Positions 21,111-32,352 of a stretch of 64,000 nucleotides of DNA are shown here, piece after piece. The position numbers and the translations under genes were made by a program. The DNA is from Methylophaga pinxianii (GTDB lineage Bacteria; Pseudomonadota; Gammaproteobacteria; Nitrosococcales; Methylophagaceae), in NCBI RefSeq assembly GCF_020447225.1, contig NZ_JAJAEO010000175.1, positions 1 through 64,000 of the forward strand. Reading direction: 5' to 3'. The notes beneath the pieces were generated by a model. The model was not told the DNA's origin. It saw nothing but the letters and a program-made list of their open reading frames with translations, and made no database searches. Position 1 is the first letter of the stretch, and the number at the start of each line of letters is the position of its first letter.

Positions 21111-21941
21111 TTACGAGGCTTTAGATTTTGAAGTCGATTTCTTTCTCGGTTTTTTACTTTTTTGACTTTGTTCAAGGCTTTTTTTCAGGGCATCCACAAT
21201 ATTCACGACATTATCGGCTTGTGGTTTTTTACCTGAGGTGGTGACTTTTTTACCCTTCAATTTGGCTTCAATAATATCCAGCAACCCTTGCTGATAATTA
21301 TCTTTAAAAGCCTTTGGATCAAAAGGTTGGGTTTTCTGTTCAATTAATTGTTTAGCGAGTTCAAGCTGCTCTTTATTAATCTTGGCTTTTTTAGGGATGT
21401 CTTCAAAGTAACGCTGTGATTCGCGTACTTCATAATCGTATCTCAGCGTATCCATAATCATGCCATTGCAGCATGGGCGTAAACAGACAATGCGCTCTTT
21501 TTTGTTCAACACCACCTGCCCAATTGCAGCTTTTTTAGAGGACTTAAGCGCTTCGCGGACGGTAAGGAAAGCCTCTTCAGCTATCTCGCCTTCTGGTACC
21601 ACATAGTAGGATTTTTCAAAATATATCGGATCGACATCATCAATATCCGTGAACTGCACCAGTTCAATAGTGTGCTTACTTTCCAGCTTCAGCTTGTCCA
21701 GATCCTCATCCTCGATTGGAACATAACTCCCCTTCTCGTACTCGTAACCTCGGATAATGTCTTCTCCAACCACCTCATCACCGCTTTCATCGACTTTCTG
21801 ATAGCGGATACGATCACCCGTTTCTTTATCATACTGATGCAGTGAAATCTTTTCGCTACTGGTTATAGCCGCATGCAATCTGACCGGGAACGAAACCAGT
21901 GAGAGACGGATATGTCCTTTCCAATATGCGCGTAGAGCCAT
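21111..21941 (-). CDS. ku: Ku DNA-end-binding protein
   Basis: 276-residue bacterial Ku, a homodimeric ring that binds double-strand break ends and recruits LigD. It opens with MALRAYWKGHIRLSLVSFPVRLH and contains the core VDESGDEVVGEDIIRGYEYEKG (two overlapping pieces, about residues 50-71). The last 50 residues are lysine/serine-rich (KKSLEQSQKSKKPRKKSTSK), the usual DNA/ligase-interaction tail. It is the first gene of the Ku-LigD-DUF72 transcript. Confidence 0.96.
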   Translation of the reverse strand: MALRAYWKGHIRLSLVSFPVRLHAAITSSEKISLHQYDKETGDRIRYQKVDESGDEVVGEDIIRGYEYEKGSYVPIEDEDLDKLKLESKHTIELVQFTDIDDVDPIYFEKSYYVVPEGEIAEEAFLTVREALKSSKKAAIGQVVLNKKERIVCLRPCCNGMIMDTLRYDYEVRESQRYFEDIPKKAKINKEQLELAKQLIEQKTQPFDPKAFKDNYQQGLLDIIEAKLKGKKVTTSGKKPQADNVVNIVDALKKSLEQSQKSKKPRKKSTSKSKAS

Positions 21942-22022
21942 AAAGAGAGACCTTTTTAAACATGTAAAAATGGAATTGAAGGCTTAACTGATAGAACATC
22001 AAGATGAACAAAGCCTGTTTAA

Positions 22023-22050
22023 ATCTTAGAGATATGGACAGAAATAGCAA
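22023..22050 (-). promoter_or_regulatory. candidate sigma-70 promoter for ku-ligD
   Basis: Read leftward, TTGCTA (22050-22045) and TAAGAT (22028-22023) are separated by 16 bases. It lies between the tRNA terminator and the Ku start, leaving a leader of roughly 75 bases. Both boxes match four of six consensus positions, so this is only a candidate. Confidence 0.3.
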
Positions 22051-22060
22051 GAACAGAATG

Positions 22061-22098
22061 TAAAAAACCCGCTCAGTGTTTACCACTGGCGGGTTTAT
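22061..22098 (-). terminator. Rho-independent terminator after tRNA-Leu
   Basis: Read leftward: AAACCCGC then CAGTG, a GTAAA loop, CACTG, one unpaired A and GCGGGTTT, running into a T tract. A 13-bp stem with a U-rich end lies 4 bases beyond the tRNA CCA end, closing the carAB-to-tRNA transcription run and insulating the Ku-LigD genes. Confidence 0.88.
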
Positions 22099-22101
22099 AA
22101 T

Positions 22102-22186
22102 TGGTGCCGTCGGCCGGAGTCGAACCGGCACACCCTAAGGCACTACCCCCTCAAGATAGCGTGTCTACCAATTTCACCACGACGGC
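22102..22186 (-). tRNA. tRNA-Leu (anticodon GAG)
   Basis: 85-nt leucine tRNA with an encoded CCA end. The 7-bp acceptor stem GCCGTCG/CGACGGC, the D-arm with TGGTAGAC, the anticodon stem CTATC/GGTAG with loop TTGAGGG (anticodon GAG at 22152-22150), a long variable arm, and the T-arm GCCGG-TTCGAGT-CCGGC all form. It lies 18 bases after the secG stop, the usual secG-tRNA-Leu arrangement. Confidence 0.97.
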
Positions 22187-22204
22187 AATTAACTGAGGGA
22201 TATT

Positions 22205-22531
22205 TTACGGAAACTCGGGAAGATCCGCTGGAGTTTCTTCAACAGGTTGTTCGATCACTACGGAATCAGTAACGCTTTGAACCCGCTCGGTATTACCTGC
22301 GAGATAAGCCAGTGTCAAACTCGTGATGAAAAATACTGTTGCCAGAATGGCACTGCTCCGGCTCAAGAATGAAGCTGAACCTTGACTACCAAACAGGCTA
22401 GCAGATGCTCCGCCACCACCACCGCCACCAAAAGCAGCGCCAGCATCCGCACCTTTACCATGCTGGATTAAAATCAAACCTACTAACAATAGTGAAATCA
22501 CAACGTGAATCACCAAAATCAACGCATCCAT
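22205..22531 (-). CDS. secG: Protein translocase subunit SecG
   Basis: 108-residue small subunit of the SecYEG translocon. It has two transmembrane helices (about residues 3-22 and 55-75) joined by a glycine-rich cytoplasmic loop ([20 protein letters not shown]) and [17 protein letters not shown], the SecG signature. The acidic proline-containing tail is variable. Located between tpiA and tRNA-Leu as in many proteobacteria. Confidence 0.95.
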   Translation of the reverse strand: MDALILVIHVVISLLLVGLILIQHGKGADAGAAFGGGGGGGASASLFGSQGSASFLSRSSAILATVFFITSLTLAYLAGNTERVQSVTDSVVIEQPVEETPADLPEFP

Positions 22532-22539
22532 TTAACTTC

Positions 22540-23325
22540 CTAATTTTGAGCAGCAGCCTGACAGATTTTGATAAATTCATCGGCATCACGTGAACCGCCA
22601 CCGATTAATCCACCATCAATATCTGGCTTGGCAAATAATGGAGCAGCATTATTACCTTTTACGCTGCCGCCGTAAAGTATTCTGAGTGATGCAGCAATTT
22701 TTGCATCATGTTTTGCGACCCGTTGTCGCATGAAAGAATGTACATCCTGCGCCCATTCAGGGCTGGCTGTCTTGCCAGTGCCAATTGCCCAAACTGGCTC
22801 ATATGCCAATACAGATTTTGACAGCATTTCGACACCCTGTTGCGCAATTACAATATCCATCAATCGCGCGACCATTTCTTCTGTGCGCCCCATTGAATGT
22901 TCTTCGGGGCTTTCACCAATACAAATAATCGGTGTAATTCCGTGACGAATGGCCATCTCATATTTTTCAGCGATGATATGGTCCAGAAAGATCTGGTCCA
23001 GATTCAGCTCAGCATACAAACAACGACGTTCAGAATGACCAATCAAAACATATTGGCAGCCAAAGTCTCGCAGCATAGCTGCCGAAATTTCACCGGTGTA
23101 GGCTCCGGAGTCAAACTGGGATACGTTTTGTGTACCCCAGAACATTCCTGAATCGGTTAAAGCGGACTGAACTTGTTGGATATAAAGTGCGGGTGGAAAT
23201 AAGGCAACATCAACCGAAGCAAAGGAGTCTCTTTGCGCCAGTATTGCATCAAGCAATAATTTATTGCTTGCGCTAGAGCCGTTCATTTTCCAGTTACCAG
23301 CGACCAGCGGTTTGCGCACAGACAC
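22540..23325 (-). CDS. tpiA: Triosephosphate isomerase
   Basis: 261-residue TIM barrel that interconverts glyceraldehyde-3-phosphate and dihydroxyacetone phosphate. It has AGNWKMNG near the N-terminus (catalytic lysine), IGHSERR (catalytic histidine, about residue 96), AYEPVWAIGTGKTA (catalytic glutamate, about 168) and the phosphate-binding GGSVKGNN and GGLIGGGS near the C-terminus. The start appears to be GTG at 23325. A 91-base gap separates it from glmM upstream. Confidence 0.97.
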   Translation of the reverse strand: MSVRKPLVAGNWKMNGSSASNKLLLDAILAQRDSFASVDVALFPPALYIQQVQSALTDSGMFWGTQNVSQFDSGAYTGEISAAMLRDFGCQYVLIGHSERRCLYAELNLDQIFLDHIIAEKYEMAIRHGITPIICIGESPEEHSMGRTEEMVARLMDIVIAQQGVEMLSKSVLAYEPVWAIGTGKTASPEWAQDVHSFMRQRVAKHDAKIAASLRILYGGSVKGNNAAPLFAKPDIDGGLIGGGSRDADEFIKICQAAAQN

Positions 23326-23416
23326 CTACTCTTATATAAGAATGAATCATAAAGGTTACCGACTGACAGTTGATAAAGCAATGTCATTAGGACTTATATT
23401 GTTACTCAAAATCATC

Positions 23417-24772
23417 TCAGGATTGGTTCTGTAGAATGCTCTCAATTTGTTCTGCCAGGCTTTTGGCTAACTGGTTGGTACGCGTTGCATCATGACCTTC
23501 CACCATGACGCGGATAACCGGCTCGGTGCCAGAAGCGCGCAATAATACGCGACCTTCATTACCCAGCTTGGCCTCAATGCTTTCAACTGCAGCTTGAATC
23601 TCTGGGTAGTCCTGCATATTGACCAGCTTATCAATTCGTACATTGATAAGTCGCTGAGGGTATTTGATCACTGCTGAACACAGTTCATGCAGACTACTGC
23701 CAGTTTGTTGTATTTCAGCCAGTACCTGTAATGCTGCGACGATACCATCGCCAGTACTGGTTTTATCGAGACAGATAATATGACCTGAGGCTTCGCCACC
23801 AATTAACCCGTCAACCTGTTGTAATTTCTCCATCACATAGCGATCGCCGACATTCGCTCTATGCAGGATAATGTCATGTTTTTCAAGGGCATGCTGTAAT
23901 CCCAGATTAGACATTTGCGTGCCGACCACATGTCCTCTTCCCAGTCCTACACGCTGCCTGCCTCGGGCAATGATAAACAAAATATCATCGCCATCAACCA
24001 GTTCACCTTGATGGTCAACCATGATCAGACGATCACCATCACCATCCAGTGCAATACCCAAATCGGCTTTGTGCTCTAACACACCGGCTTGTAACAACCG
24101 GGGTTCCGTTGAGCCACAGTTTTGATTGATATTAAGTCCATCCGGCTCGGCACCCATCAGAATAACTTCTGCCCCCAGCTCCCGAAAGACATTAGGCGCT
24201 ATGTGATAGGTCGCTCCATGAGCACAATCCACCACGATTTTTAGATTGGATAAATCAACACCGGTTGAAATGGTACTTTTACAAAACTCAATATAACGTC
24301 CTGCCGCATCAGATATACGGTGTGCCTTACCCAAGTGATCGGAGTCGACGGTTTTAATAGGTTGGTCCAGCATCGCCTCAATGGCAAGCTCAACTGAGTC
24401 TGGCAGTTTAGTACCTTGGTCTGAGAAGAATTTAATCCCATTATCATGGTAAGGATTATGCGAAGCACTGATCACAATACCTGCTTGTGCATGAAACGTT
24501 CGTGTTAAGTAAGCCACTGCAGGTGTCGGCATCGGCCCCATCAGATACACGTCTACACCTGCAGCTGAAAGTCCTGCCTGTAGTGCTGATTCGAACATAT
24601 AGCCGGATATTCGCGTATCTTTGCCGATTAAGACTTTACTATTACGCTCCTTAGCCAGAACTCGTCCAACAGCCCAACCGAGTTTTAATACAAAATCCGG
24701 AGTAATAGCACCATCACCTACCCGTCCGCGAATACCATCAGTACCAAAATAGCGTCGTTTTTTTTCAATCAA
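23417..24772 (-). CDS. glmM: Phosphoglucosamine mutase
   Basis: 451-residue enzyme converting glucosamine-6-phosphate to glucosamine-1-phosphate for peptidoglycan and LPS precursors. The active-site serine lies in [19 protein letters not shown] (about residues 95-113), the metal loop in [13 protein letters not shown] (about 240-252) and the phosphate site in [15 protein letters not shown] (about 412-426). The only in-frame start that preserves the N-terminal [10 protein letters not shown] is a TTG at 24772, which overlaps the folP stop region by 8 bases, so coupling is likely. Confidence 0.97.
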   Translation of the reverse strand: MIEKKRRYFGTDGIRGRVGDGAITPDFVLKLGWAVGRVLAKERNSKVLIGKDTRISGYMFESALQAGLSAAGVDVYLMGPMPTPAVAYLTRTFHAQAGIVISASHNPYHDNGIKFFSDQGTKLPDSVELAIEAMLDQPIKTVDSDHLGKAHRISDAAGRYIEFCKSTISTGVDLSNLKIVVDCAHGATYHIAPNVFRELGAEVILMGAEPDGLNINQNCGSTEPRLLQAGVLEHKADLGIALDGDGDRLIMVDHQGELVDGDDILFIIARGRQRVGLGRGHVVGTQMSNLGLQHALEKHDIILHRANVGDRYVMEKLQQVDGLIGGEASGHIICLDKTSTGDGIVAALQVLAEIQQTGSSLHELCSAVIKYPQRLINVRIDKLVNMQDYPEIQAAVESIEAKLGNEGRVLLRASGTEPVIRVMVEGHDATRTNQLAKSLAEQIESILQNQS

Positions 24773-25604
24773 AATCGTTAACCTGCATTACATGTTCACA
24801 CAACCGGATCGCTTGTACCGTCTCACGCACATCATGACTGCGAATAATTTTCGCTCCCTGCCAAACGGCTATTGAAGCCAAAGCCAGGCTACCCGCCAAA
24901 CGTTCCTCAACTGAAACGTTTAACATGGCCCCAATGATGGATTTCCGTGATACTCCAACCAGAACGGGTAAATCCGATTCGGTTAAGCTCAGTAAATGTT
25001 TCATCAAGCGAAGATTGTGACGAGCATTTTTTCCGAAACCAAATCCTGGATCAAGAATAATCTGCGACCGGGCAATTCCTGCCGCTTCACAAACAGCGAC
25101 CCTTTCAAATAAAAAAGTCCTGACCTCACTCACCACATCCTGATAATGAGGCTGTTGCTGCATGTTCTGGGGAGTACCTTGCATGTGCATCAGGCAAACC
25201 GGCACAGCCAGATCAGCCGCCGCTTGTAATGCACCTTCTCCACGCAATGCATTCACATCGTTTATCAGGCTGGCACCCGCAGATACTGCTGCCCGCATAA
25301 CATCCGCCTTCATGGTATCGATTGAAATAACCACATCCAGCTCACTGTGTATAGCTTCTATTGCAGGTACCACACGGCGAATTTCTTCTTCTAATCTAAC
25401 CGGATCTGACCCGGGACGAGTCGATTCACCACCAATATCAATAATAGTAGCGCCATCTTCAACCAGTTTTCGAGCTTGTTCAAGGGCTTTGTCAGCAGAA
25501 AAAAAACGCCCGCCATCCGAAAAGGAGTCGGGCGTGACATTGACGATGCCCATGACGTGAGGAGCGGACAAATCTAATGATTTGCCCGCGAAATCCATCA
25601 TCAT
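24765..25604 (-). CDS. folP: Dihydropteroate synthase
   Basis: 279-residue TIM-barrel enzyme of folate synthesis joining p-aminobenzoate to the pterin diphosphate; target of sulfonamides. Motifs [16 protein letters not shown] (about residues 17-32), [15 protein letters not shown] (about 55-69) and [11 protein letters not shown] (about 185-195) are intact. It follows ftsH by 12 bases and overlaps glmM by 8, the standard ftsH-folP-glmM order. Confidence 0.97.
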   Translation of the reverse strand: MMMDFAGKSLDLSAPHVMGIVNVTPDSFSDGGRFFSADKALEQARKLVEDGATIIDIGGESTRPGSDPVRLEEEIRRVVPAIEAIHSELDVVISIDTMKADVMRAAVSAGASLINDVNALRGEGALQAAADLAVPVCLMHMQGTPQNMQQQPHYQDVVSEVRTFLFERVAVCEAAGIARSQIILDPGFGFGKNARHNLRLMKHLLSLTESDLPVLVGVSRKSIIGAMLNVSVEERLAGSLALASIAVWQGAKIIRSHDVRETVQAIRLCEHVMQVNDFD

Positions 25605-25616
25605 GATTTAACTATC

Positions 25617-27518
25617 TCAGTTTAATTGATCAGCAGGCTTACCCGTTGGTTCTGGGCCACTTTCATCTGCTTTTGCAGAAGGTGGTGGCGTCGATGATTT
25701 ATCATCCCAGCCTTTCGGTGCACCAGGTTCACGGCCTTCCATAATGGCATCAATCTGATCACTGTCGATAGTTTCATATTTGATCAGCAATTTTGCCATG
25801 GTGTGCAATTTATCAGAGTTTTCAGTCAGGATCTTTTTGGCACGGTCATAGTTTCTGGTAATCAATGCGCGAACGTCTTCATCAATCTGTTTTGCTGTCA
25901 AATCAGATACAGACTTATGCTGGGTGACACTGCGACCAAGGAAAACTTCTCCCTCATCTTCACCATAAGACAATGGTCCCATATTGTCGGACAAGCCCCA
26001 TTTAGTGACCATATTGTGTGCCAGCTCGGTTGCCCGCTGAATATCGTTCGACGCACCCGTAGTCACCGCTTCAGCTCCAAAGATCATTTCTTCAGCCAGT
26101 CTCCCACCATACAAACTGGAAATCTGACTTTCCAATTGCTGTTTGGTGTAACTGTATCTGTCTTCGATCGGTAAAAACATCGTCACACCTAAAGCACGAC
26201 CACGGGGAATAATACTGACTTTATAGACAGGATCATGACCTGGCACACTACGGCCAACAATCGCATGGCCGGCTTCGTGATACGCCGTCAGTTCTTTTTC
26301 TTTATCACTCATGACCATAGAACGACGTTCAGCACCCATCATGATTTTATCTTTGGCTAACTCCAAGTCCACCATCGATACCAGTCGTTTATTGGTACGT
26401 GCCGCAAATAAGGCTGCCTCGTTAACCAGATTGGCCAGATCAGCACCTGAAAAGCCTGGTGTTCCACGTGCTATAACACTTGGATCAACATCTTCATCAG
26501 CCGGTACTTTACCCAAATGCACTTTAAGGATCTGTTCACGGCCACGAATATCCGGTAATGGCACTACAACCTGCCTGTCGAAACGTCCCGGACGCAGTAA
26601 AGCTGGATCAAGTACGTCAGGACGGTTGGTGGCAGCAATAATAATGACACCTTCATTACCTTCAAAACCATCCATCTCAACCAGTAACTGGTTCAGTGTT
26701 TGCTCACGTTCGTCATTACCACCGCCTAAACCGGCACCACGGTGACGACCCACCGCATCGATCTCATCTATAAAGATAATGCATGGTGCGTGTTTTTTTG
26801 CCTGTTCGAACATGTCACGTACACGTGATGCACCTACGCCGACAAACATCTCAACGAAATCAGAACCTGAGATAGTAAAGAAAGGTACTTTTGCCTCACC
26901 GGCAATGGCTTTAGCCAGCAATGTTTTACCAGTACCCGGCGACCCGACCATCAGGATACCGCGTGGAATACGTCCACCAAGTTTCTGGAACTTGCCAGGA
27001 TCGCGTAAGAAATCCACTAATTCATGTACTTCTTCTTTAGCTTCCTCAACACCAGCGACATCTTTGAAAGTCACTTTTACCTGATCTTCATTTAACATTC
27101 GGGCTTTGCTTTTACCGAATGACATCGGGTTTTTGCCACCACCGCCTTGCATCTGTCGCATAAAGAAAATCCAGACAGCAATCAGCAGTAACATCGGGAA
27201 CCAGGAAATAAAGATCTGCATCAACAGACCAGTTTTTTCAACGGGCTCGGCTTTGATAGCTACACCGTTATCCAGCAAATCACCAATTAGACCAGGATCA
27301 TATTCAGGACTGAAGGTAGTAAATTGACTTCCATCCGATAATTTACCGGTAATAGTTCGTCCCTGGATATCAACACTGGATACCGCACCGCTTTTCACGT
27401 TGCTGATAAAGGTCGAATAATCCATCTCGCTCTGCTTACTTTGCTGTGGACCAAAATTGTTAAATACCGACATCAATACCATCGCGATGACGACCCATAA
27501 AACAATATTTTTCATCAT
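25617..27518 (-). CDS. ftsH: ATP-dependent zinc metalloprotease FtsH
   Basis: Membrane-anchored AAA+ protease that degrades misfolded membrane proteins, sigma-32 and LpxC in relatives. Two N-terminal transmembrane helices (about residues 3-19 and 100-118) flank a periplasmic domain. The ATPase has Walker [14 protein letters not shown], Walker [12 protein letters not shown] and the second region of homology [20 protein letters not shown]; the zinc site is [12 protein letters not shown] favour ATG at 27518 (MMKNIVLW, aligning with the usual MAKNLILW); a TTG 9 bases earlier is possible. The C-terminal tail is proline/serine-rich. Confidence 0.97.
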   Translation of the reverse strand: MMKNIVLWVVIAMVLMSVFNNFGPQQSKQSEMDYSTFISNVKSGAVSSVDIQGRTITGKLSDGSQFTTFSPEYDPGLIGDLLDNGVAIKAEPVEKTGLLMQIFISWFPMLLLIAVWIFFMRQMQGGGGKNPMSFGKSKARMLNEDQVKVTFKDVAGVEEAKEEVHELVDFLRDPGKFQKLGGRIPRGILMVGSPGTGKTLLAKAIAGEAKVPFFTISGSDFVEMFVGVGASRVRDMFEQAKKHAPCIIFIDEIDAVGRHRGAGLGGGNDEREQTLNQLLVEMDGFEGNEGVIIIAATNRPDVLDPALLRPGRFDRQVVVPLPDIRGREQILKVHLGKVPADEDVDPSVIARGTPGFSGADLANLVNEAALFAARTNKRLVSMVDLELAKDKIMMGAERRSMVMSDKEKELTAYHEAGHAIVGRSVPGHDPVYKVSIIPRGRALGVTMFLPIEDRYSYTKQQLESQISSLYGGRLAEEMIFGAEAVTTGASNDIQRATELAHNMVTKWGLSDNMGPLSYGEDEGEVFLGRSVTQHKSVSDLTAKQIDEDVRALITRNYDRAKKILTENSDKLHTMAKLLIKYETIDSDQIDAIMEGREPGAPKGWDDKSSTPPPSAKADESGPEPTGKPADQLN

Positions 27519-27564
27519 GTCACTCAATGTATGTTACCCCTAGTAACGTTAGTTTGTTTTGCTG

Positions 27565-28182
27565 TCATTTCCGTCCGCGACCAAGCAAATAAACTTCACG
27601 GCTGCGTGCCCGGGAAGCATCCGGTTTACGAGTTATCACTTTATTAAAATGACTTCGCATGGACTTCAAAAATTCATCAAAGCCTTCACCCTGGAAAACT
27701 TTGACCAGAAAATCACCCTGTTTACTCAAGTTAGTAATAGCAAAATCCAAGGCCAGTTCAACCAGATGCATACTGCCAGGCTGATCGATTGCATCCACAC
27801 CAGTCATATTGGGGGCCATATCCGATAATACAAGGTCTATCGATTGTCCGGCCAATACTTCATTTAATTGTTCAAGGACGTGATCCTCACGAAAATCACC
27901 TTCGATGAAATGTACGCCGGTCAATGGCGTCATTGGCAAAATGTCCAATGCAATGACTTTACCTTTGTCGCCGACACGATGCAAAGCATAATCTGACCAC
28001 CCCCCCGGCGCGGCTCCCAAGTCCACAATCGACATGCCGTGGCGGATCAACTTATCTTTCTGATCAATTTCTTCCAGTTTGAAAGTAGCTCGGGAGCGAT
28101 ATCCTTTCTGTTGAGCCTTTTTGACATAGGGATCGTCAAAATGTTCTCTCAGCCAATTATTGCTTGATTTACTTCGTGCCAT
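27565..28182 (-). CDS. rlmE: 23S rRNA (uridine-2'-O)-methyltransferase
   Basis: 205-residue RrmJ/FtsJ methyltransferase that modifies U2552 in the 23S A-loop at a late step of 50S assembly. It has the SAM-binding [15 protein letters not shown] (about residues 54-68), [14 protein letters not shown] (about 119-132) and the K-D-K-E tetrad spread through [26 protein letters not shown] and the C-terminal part. It lies directly upstream of ftsH, a conserved heat-shock pairing in E. coli. Confidence 0.96.
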   Translation of the reverse strand: MARSKSSNNWLREHFDDPYVKKAQQKGYRSRATFKLEEIDQKDKLIRHGMSIVDLGAAPGGWSDYALHRVGDKGKVIALDILPMTPLTGVHFIEGDFREDHVLEQLNEVLAGQSIDLVLSDMAPNMTGVDAIDQPGSMHLVELALDFAITNLSKQGDFLVKVFQGEGFDEFLKSMRSHFNKVITRKPDASRARSREVYLLGRGRK

Positions 28183-28183
28183 A

Positions 28184-28648
28184 TCAGGCCTTTTGGATGA
28201 CGTGATGCTTATCGCTACTAAGCACTAATAATAAGCCAGCGAGACTTAGCATCAGGTAAAGATTTTGGCTTAATAAATGTAAACGTTCAAACCGTTGAGC
28301 TAAATCACTGTCCAGCCGCCAGTTTTCAATAGCTTTGACACTGGCCATCTCCGGCTGAACATACATACTGAAAAGCAACGTAATGACCAACATGGCAATC
28401 AACACCCAGAAACGCCAGGAATGGATAGTCTTGCCACGTTGAATAATCAGCTTGCCTAATAAAATCAGTGTGCCACTGATGAGACCAATCACATTGACGG
28501 CAAAAAACAATTTGGCCGCATATTCAGCGGCCACCAGAGTTTCCAGGCTGACAAAGGCTAAAGGAACAGCCATATAACCAATTGACCACAAAGCGCCTAC
28601 CCAAAGTGTTAACAGCAGGCGCTCGCCAATGGTTTCTGAACGGTTCAA
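28184..28648 (-). CDS. DUF4149 family membrane protein
   Basis: 154 residues with four predicted transmembrane helices (about 12-32, 45-65, 76-98 and 127-147). Length, topology and position between greA and rlmE match the DUF4149 family, found at this spot in pseudomonads and relatives. Function unknown. The start is 3 bases from the greA stop and the stop 1 base from the rlmE start, so it is embedded in the same transcript. Confidence 0.8.
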   Translation of the reverse strand: MNRSETIGERLLLTLWVGALWSIGYMAVPLAFVSLETLVAAEYAAKLFFAVNVIGLISGTLILLGKLIIQRGKTIHSWRFWVLIAMLVITLLFSMYVQPEMASVKAIENWRLDSDLAQRFERLHLLSQNLYLMLSLAGLLLVLSSDKHHVIQKA

Positions 28649-28651
28649 CAG

Positions 28652-29128
28652 TTAACCCAGATAGTGGATGCCAGTGATTTCATATTCAATAGCACCGCCA
28701 GGTGCCTGTACCGTGGCGATATCATCTATTTCCTTACCGATAAGTGCACGAGCAATAGGAGAAGAGATAGAAATCCGGTTTTGTTTAATATCCGATTCAT
28801 AATCACCGACGATCTGATAGCGCACTTCATCATCCGTATCAATATTCAGCAAATCAACGGTCACACCAAACACTACTCGACCATCTTTTGGTAAAGCAGT
28901 GGGATCAATGACCTGACAATCCGCCAAAGTCGATTCAAGTTCCTGAATGCGGCCCTCAATAAAACTTTGCTGTTCGCGGGCAGCATGGTATTCGGCATTT
29001 TCTTTTAAATCACCATGTGCACGTGCTTCAGAAATCGCATTCACTACGGCTGGACGCTTAACCGTTTTCAGATCATGTAATTCGGTTTTCAGTGCCTGAG
29101 CACCGCGTTCTGTAATAGGTACGGCCAT
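28652..29128 (-). CDS. greA: Transcription elongation factor GreA
   Basis: 158-residue factor that rescues backtracked RNA polymerase by stimulating transcript cleavage. The N-terminal coiled coil carries the tip acidic residues ([19 protein letters not shown], about residues 38-56, with DLKENAEY), and the C-terminal FKBP-like domain includes [16 protein letters not shown]. Its start ATG shares a base with the carB stop (TAATG). Confidence 0.97.
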   Translation of the reverse strand: MAVPITERGAQALKTELHDLKTVKRPAVVNAISEARAHGDLKENAEYHAAREQQSFIEGRIQELESTLADCQVIDPTALPKDGRVVFGVTVDLLNIDTDDEVRYQIVGDYESDIKQNRISISSPIARALIGKEIDDIATVQAPGGAIEYEITGIHYLG

Positions 29129-32100
29129 TAATTCAATTCTCCATGTAATGACTGTAAACGATTCACCGATACGCTGTCTTCACAGTTCAAGGCCAAAATC
29201 GTGGCACGGGCAGCAGCAAGTGTGGTGGTGTAATTGACCTGATGCTGCAATGCTGCGCGGCGTATCTCTCTGGAATCCGCAACAGCCTGACGACCCTCTG
29301 TTGTATTCACAATCAGCGCAATTTCATCGTTTTTAATCATATCAACAATATGCGGCTGGCCTTCTGCGACTTTCTTGACTCGCTCACAAGGAACATCGGC
29401 ATCAATCAGCGTTTGTTGAGTGCCACGAGTGGCCAGCAACGAAAAGCCTAAGCCTAACAAATCTTGAGCAATCTTGATAACCGCTTGCTTATCTGCATCG
29501 CGCACCGAGATAAATGCCTTGCCTCCAACAGGCAAGCTGACTGAAGCGGCCAGCTGTGATTTGGCAAAGGCTTCACCAAACGTACGGCCAACGCCCATCA
29601 CTTCCCCAGTCGATTTCATTTCAGGTCCCAGAATAGGATCGACACCCTGGAACTTGATGAATGGGAACACAGCTTCTTTTACAGAGTAATAAGATGGGAT
29701 GACTTCTTTAGTGACACCCTGCTCTGCCAAGCTCATACCAGCCATGCAACGCGCTGCAACTTTTGCTAACGGCACACCGATGGCTTTTGAAACATAAGGT
29801 ACAGTACGAGAAGCACGAGGATTAACTTCCAGAATAAAGATGCGATCACCCTGAATGGCAAACTGTGTATTCATCAGTCCGACAACACCCAGCTCAATCG
29901 CCATCTGTTTCACCTGGATCCGTAACTGATCCATGACTTCCTGGCTAAGGCTGTAAGGCGGTAAAGCACAGGCTGAGTCACCTGAATGAACACCAGCTTG
30001 TTCAATGTGCTCCATGATGCCGCCAATCAATACTTCCTTACCATCACAGATGGCATCCACATCGACTTCAATAGCATCATCCAGGAAACGATCCAGCAAC
30101 ACCGGAGAATCATTGGAAACCGACACGGCGGTCAACATATAGCGTTGTAGTTCTTCTTCGTTATAGACAATTTCCATCGCCCGGCCGCCCAACACATAAG
30201 AAGGACGAACTACTAATGGATAACCGATCTCGGCGGCCAGGGAAACAGCTGTATCAACCGAATGAGCCAAACGATTAGGTGGTTGCAATAAACCCAGTTT
30301 TTCAACCATCTGCTGGAACCGTTCGCGATCTTCCGCATGATCGATCGCATCCGGAGAAGTACCAATAATCGGCACACCGGCAGCTTCAAGAGCTCGGGCC
30401 AGTTTCAGCGGTGTCTGCCCACCAAATTGAACAATTACGCCTTTAGGTTTTTCGAGGGCAACAATTTCCAGAACATCTTCCAGCGTCAATGACTCAAAAT
30501 AAAGACGATCAGAAGTATCGTAATCGGTGGAAACAGTTTCCGGATTACAGTTGACCATGATGGTTTCATAACCATCATCGCGCAATGCCAGTGCCGCATG
30601 AACACAACAGTAATCAAATTCAATACCCTGACCAATACGGTTTGGACCACCACCTAAAATCATGATCTTGTCTCGGTCGGTCGGGTTGGCTTCGCACTCT
30701 TCATCGTAAGTGGAATACATATACGCGGTAGATGTTGAGAACTCTGCAGCACAGGTATCTACGCGTTTATATACCGGACGTACACCCATCGCCTGGCGAT
30801 GGCTACGGAATTGCTTTTCGGTTTTATGTAGCAGTTTTGCCAGTCTTGAATCCGCAAAACCTTTACGTTTCAATGATCGCATTTCAGCTTCGTCGATATC
30901 GTTCAGTGAACGCTCTTTAAGCTGATTTTCGATCTCAACCAGCTCCTGAATCTGTATCAGAAACCATGGATCAATATGCGTCAGCTGCTGAACTTCTTCG
31001 AAACTCATGCCAAACCGGAAGGCATCACCCACGTACCATAGACGGTCAGATCCTGGTAAACTCAACTCGCGACGTAATACTTCAGCAGTATTTTCCGCTT
31101 TGAGATCGAGAATTTCGTTAAAACCATCACGATCGATTTCCAGACCGCGCAGAGCTTTTTGCAAAGACTCCTGAAAATTGCGGCCAATAGCCATCACTTC
31201 GCCGACAGATTTCATCTGAGTGCTCAGGCGATTATCGGCCAATGGAAATTTTTCAAAAGTAAAACGGGGCACTTTCGTAACCACATAATCAATACTCGGC
31301 TCAAATGACGCCGGTGTGGCTCCACCCGTGATTTCATTTTGCAATTCATCCAGCGTGTAACCTACTGCCAGTTTGGCAGCCACTTTGGCAATCGGAAAAC
31401 CGGTGGCTTTGGAAGCTAATGCAGATGAACGGGAAACCCGTGGATTCATTTCGATAATAATCAAACGGCCGGTTTCAGGGTTGACCGCAAACTGTACGTT
31501 TGAACCACCTGTTTCGACACCAATCTCACGTAATACCGCCAATGAAGCGTTACGCATGATTTGATATTCTTTATCGGTCAGTGTCTGAGCTGGCGCCACA
31601 GTAATGGAATCGCCGGTATGCACCCCCATCGCATCAAAGTTTTCAATGGAACAGATAATGATCGCGTTATCTTTTTTATCGCGTACCACTTCCATTTCAT
31701 ACTCTTTCCAGCCAATGATCGACTCTTCAATCAATAACTCGGATGTTGGGCTCAGATACAAGCCGCGTTGGCAAATGTCGACAAAATCTTCACGATTATA
31801 GGCGATACCACCGCCACTGCCGCCCATGGTAAAGGAAGGACGAATAATGACCGGGAAGCCGAATTTCTGTTGGACTTCCAGAGCTTCTTCAAGCGAGTGA
31901 GCGATATCTGATTGCGGCATATCGAGACCAATTTTGCGCATTGCCGCACGGAACAGGTCACGGTCTTCAGCCTTATTGATGGCTTCGCTGTCAGCACCGA
32001 TCATCTCGACACCATATTTTTCCAGTACGCCATGTTTTTCCAGGGCCAACGCACAGTTCAACGCGGTTTGCCCGCCCATGGTCGGCAGAATGGCATCGGG

Positions 32101-32346
32101 ACGCTCAACTTCAATCACCTTGCTGACTGCTTCCCAGGTAACAGGCTCAATATAAGTCGCATCGGCCATATTAGGATCAGTCATGATGGTGGCCGGGTTG
32201 GAGTTGACCAGAATGACGCGATAACCTTCTTCCCGCAGAGCTTTACAAGCCTGTGCGCCAGAATAATCAAATTCGCAGGCCTGACCGATAACAATCGGAC
32301 CAGCACCCAGAATCAGAATGCTTTGAATATCAGTACGTTTAGCCAT
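29128..32346 (-). CDS. carB: Carbamoyl-phosphate synthase large subunit
   Basis: 1072-residue synthetase subunit making carbamoyl phosphate for pyrimidines and arginine. Two homologous ATP-grasp halves are visible, each with a [20 protein letters not shown] nucleotide segment (about residues 11-20 and 560-569) and an [16 protein letters not shown] metal motif (about 840 and 299). The C-terminal MGS-like regulatory domain (about 935-1072) ends the protein. It lies 6 bases after carA. Full length. Confidence 0.98.
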   Translation of the reverse strand: MAKRTDIQSILILGAGPIVIGQACEFDYSGAQACKALREEGYRVILVNSNPATIMTDPNMADATYIEPVTWEAVSKVIEVERPDAILPTMGGQTALNCALALEKHGVLEKYGVEMIGADSEAINKAEDRDLFRAAMRKIGLDMPQSDIAHSLEEALEVQQKFGFPVIIRPSFTMGGSGGGIAYNREDFVDICQRGLYLSPTSELLIEESIIGWKEYEMEVVRDKKDNAIIICSIENFDAMGVHTGDSITVAPAQTLTDKEYQIMRNASLAVLREIGVETGGSNVQFAVNPETGRLIIIEMNPRVSRSSALASKATGFPIAKVAAKLAVGYTLDELQNEITGGATPASFEPSIDYVVTKVPRFTFEKFPLADNRLSTQMKSVGEVMAIGRNFQESLQKALRGLEIDRDGFNEILDLKAENTAEVLRRELSLPGSDRLWYVGDAFRFGMSFEEVQQLTHIDPWFLIQIQELVEIENQLKERSLNDIDEAEMRSLKRKGFADSRLAKLLHKTEKQFRSHRQAMGVRPVYKRVDTCAAEFSTSTAYMYSTYDEECEANPTDRDKIMILGGGPNRIGQGIEFDYCCVHAALALRDDGYETIMVNCNPETVSTDYDTSDRLYFESLTLEDVLEIVALEKPKGVIVQFGGQTPLKLARALEAAGVPIIGTSPDAIDHAEDRERFQQMVEKLGLLQPPNRLAHSVDTAVSLAAEIGYPLVVRPSYVLGGRAMEIVYNEEELQRYMLTAVSVSNDSPVLLDRFLDDAIEVDVDAICDGKEVLIGGIMEHIEQAGVHSGDSACALPPYSLSQEVMDQLRIQVKQMAIELGVVGLMNTQFAIQGDRIFILEVNPRASRTVPYVSKAIGVPLAKVAARCMAGMSLAEQGVTKEVIPSYYSVKEAVFPFIKFQGVDPILGPEMKSTGEVMGVGRTFGEAFAKSQLAASVSLPVGGKAFISVRDADKQAVIKIAQDLLGLGFSLLATRGTQQTLIDADVPCERVKKVAEGQPHIVDMIKNDEIALIVNTTEGRQAVADSREIRRAALQHQVNYTTTLAAARATILALNCEDSVSVNRLQSLHGELN

Positions 32347-32352
32347 TATGTG

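Noticed and set aside
14400..22100. Insertion sequence, integrase or attachment-site remnant flanking the LigD block
   Set aside because: No transposase frame, terminal inverted repeat or duplicated tRNA fragment could be seen by eye.
21856..22131. 91-codon leftward frame over tRNA 3' end and Ku start
   Set aside because: Crosses the tRNA-Leu terminator and part of the tRNA, and has no ribosome binding site; Ku explains the region.
22380..22445. GC-rich triplet repeat near secG
   Set aside because: It encodes the glycine run of SecG and is not a separate repeat element.
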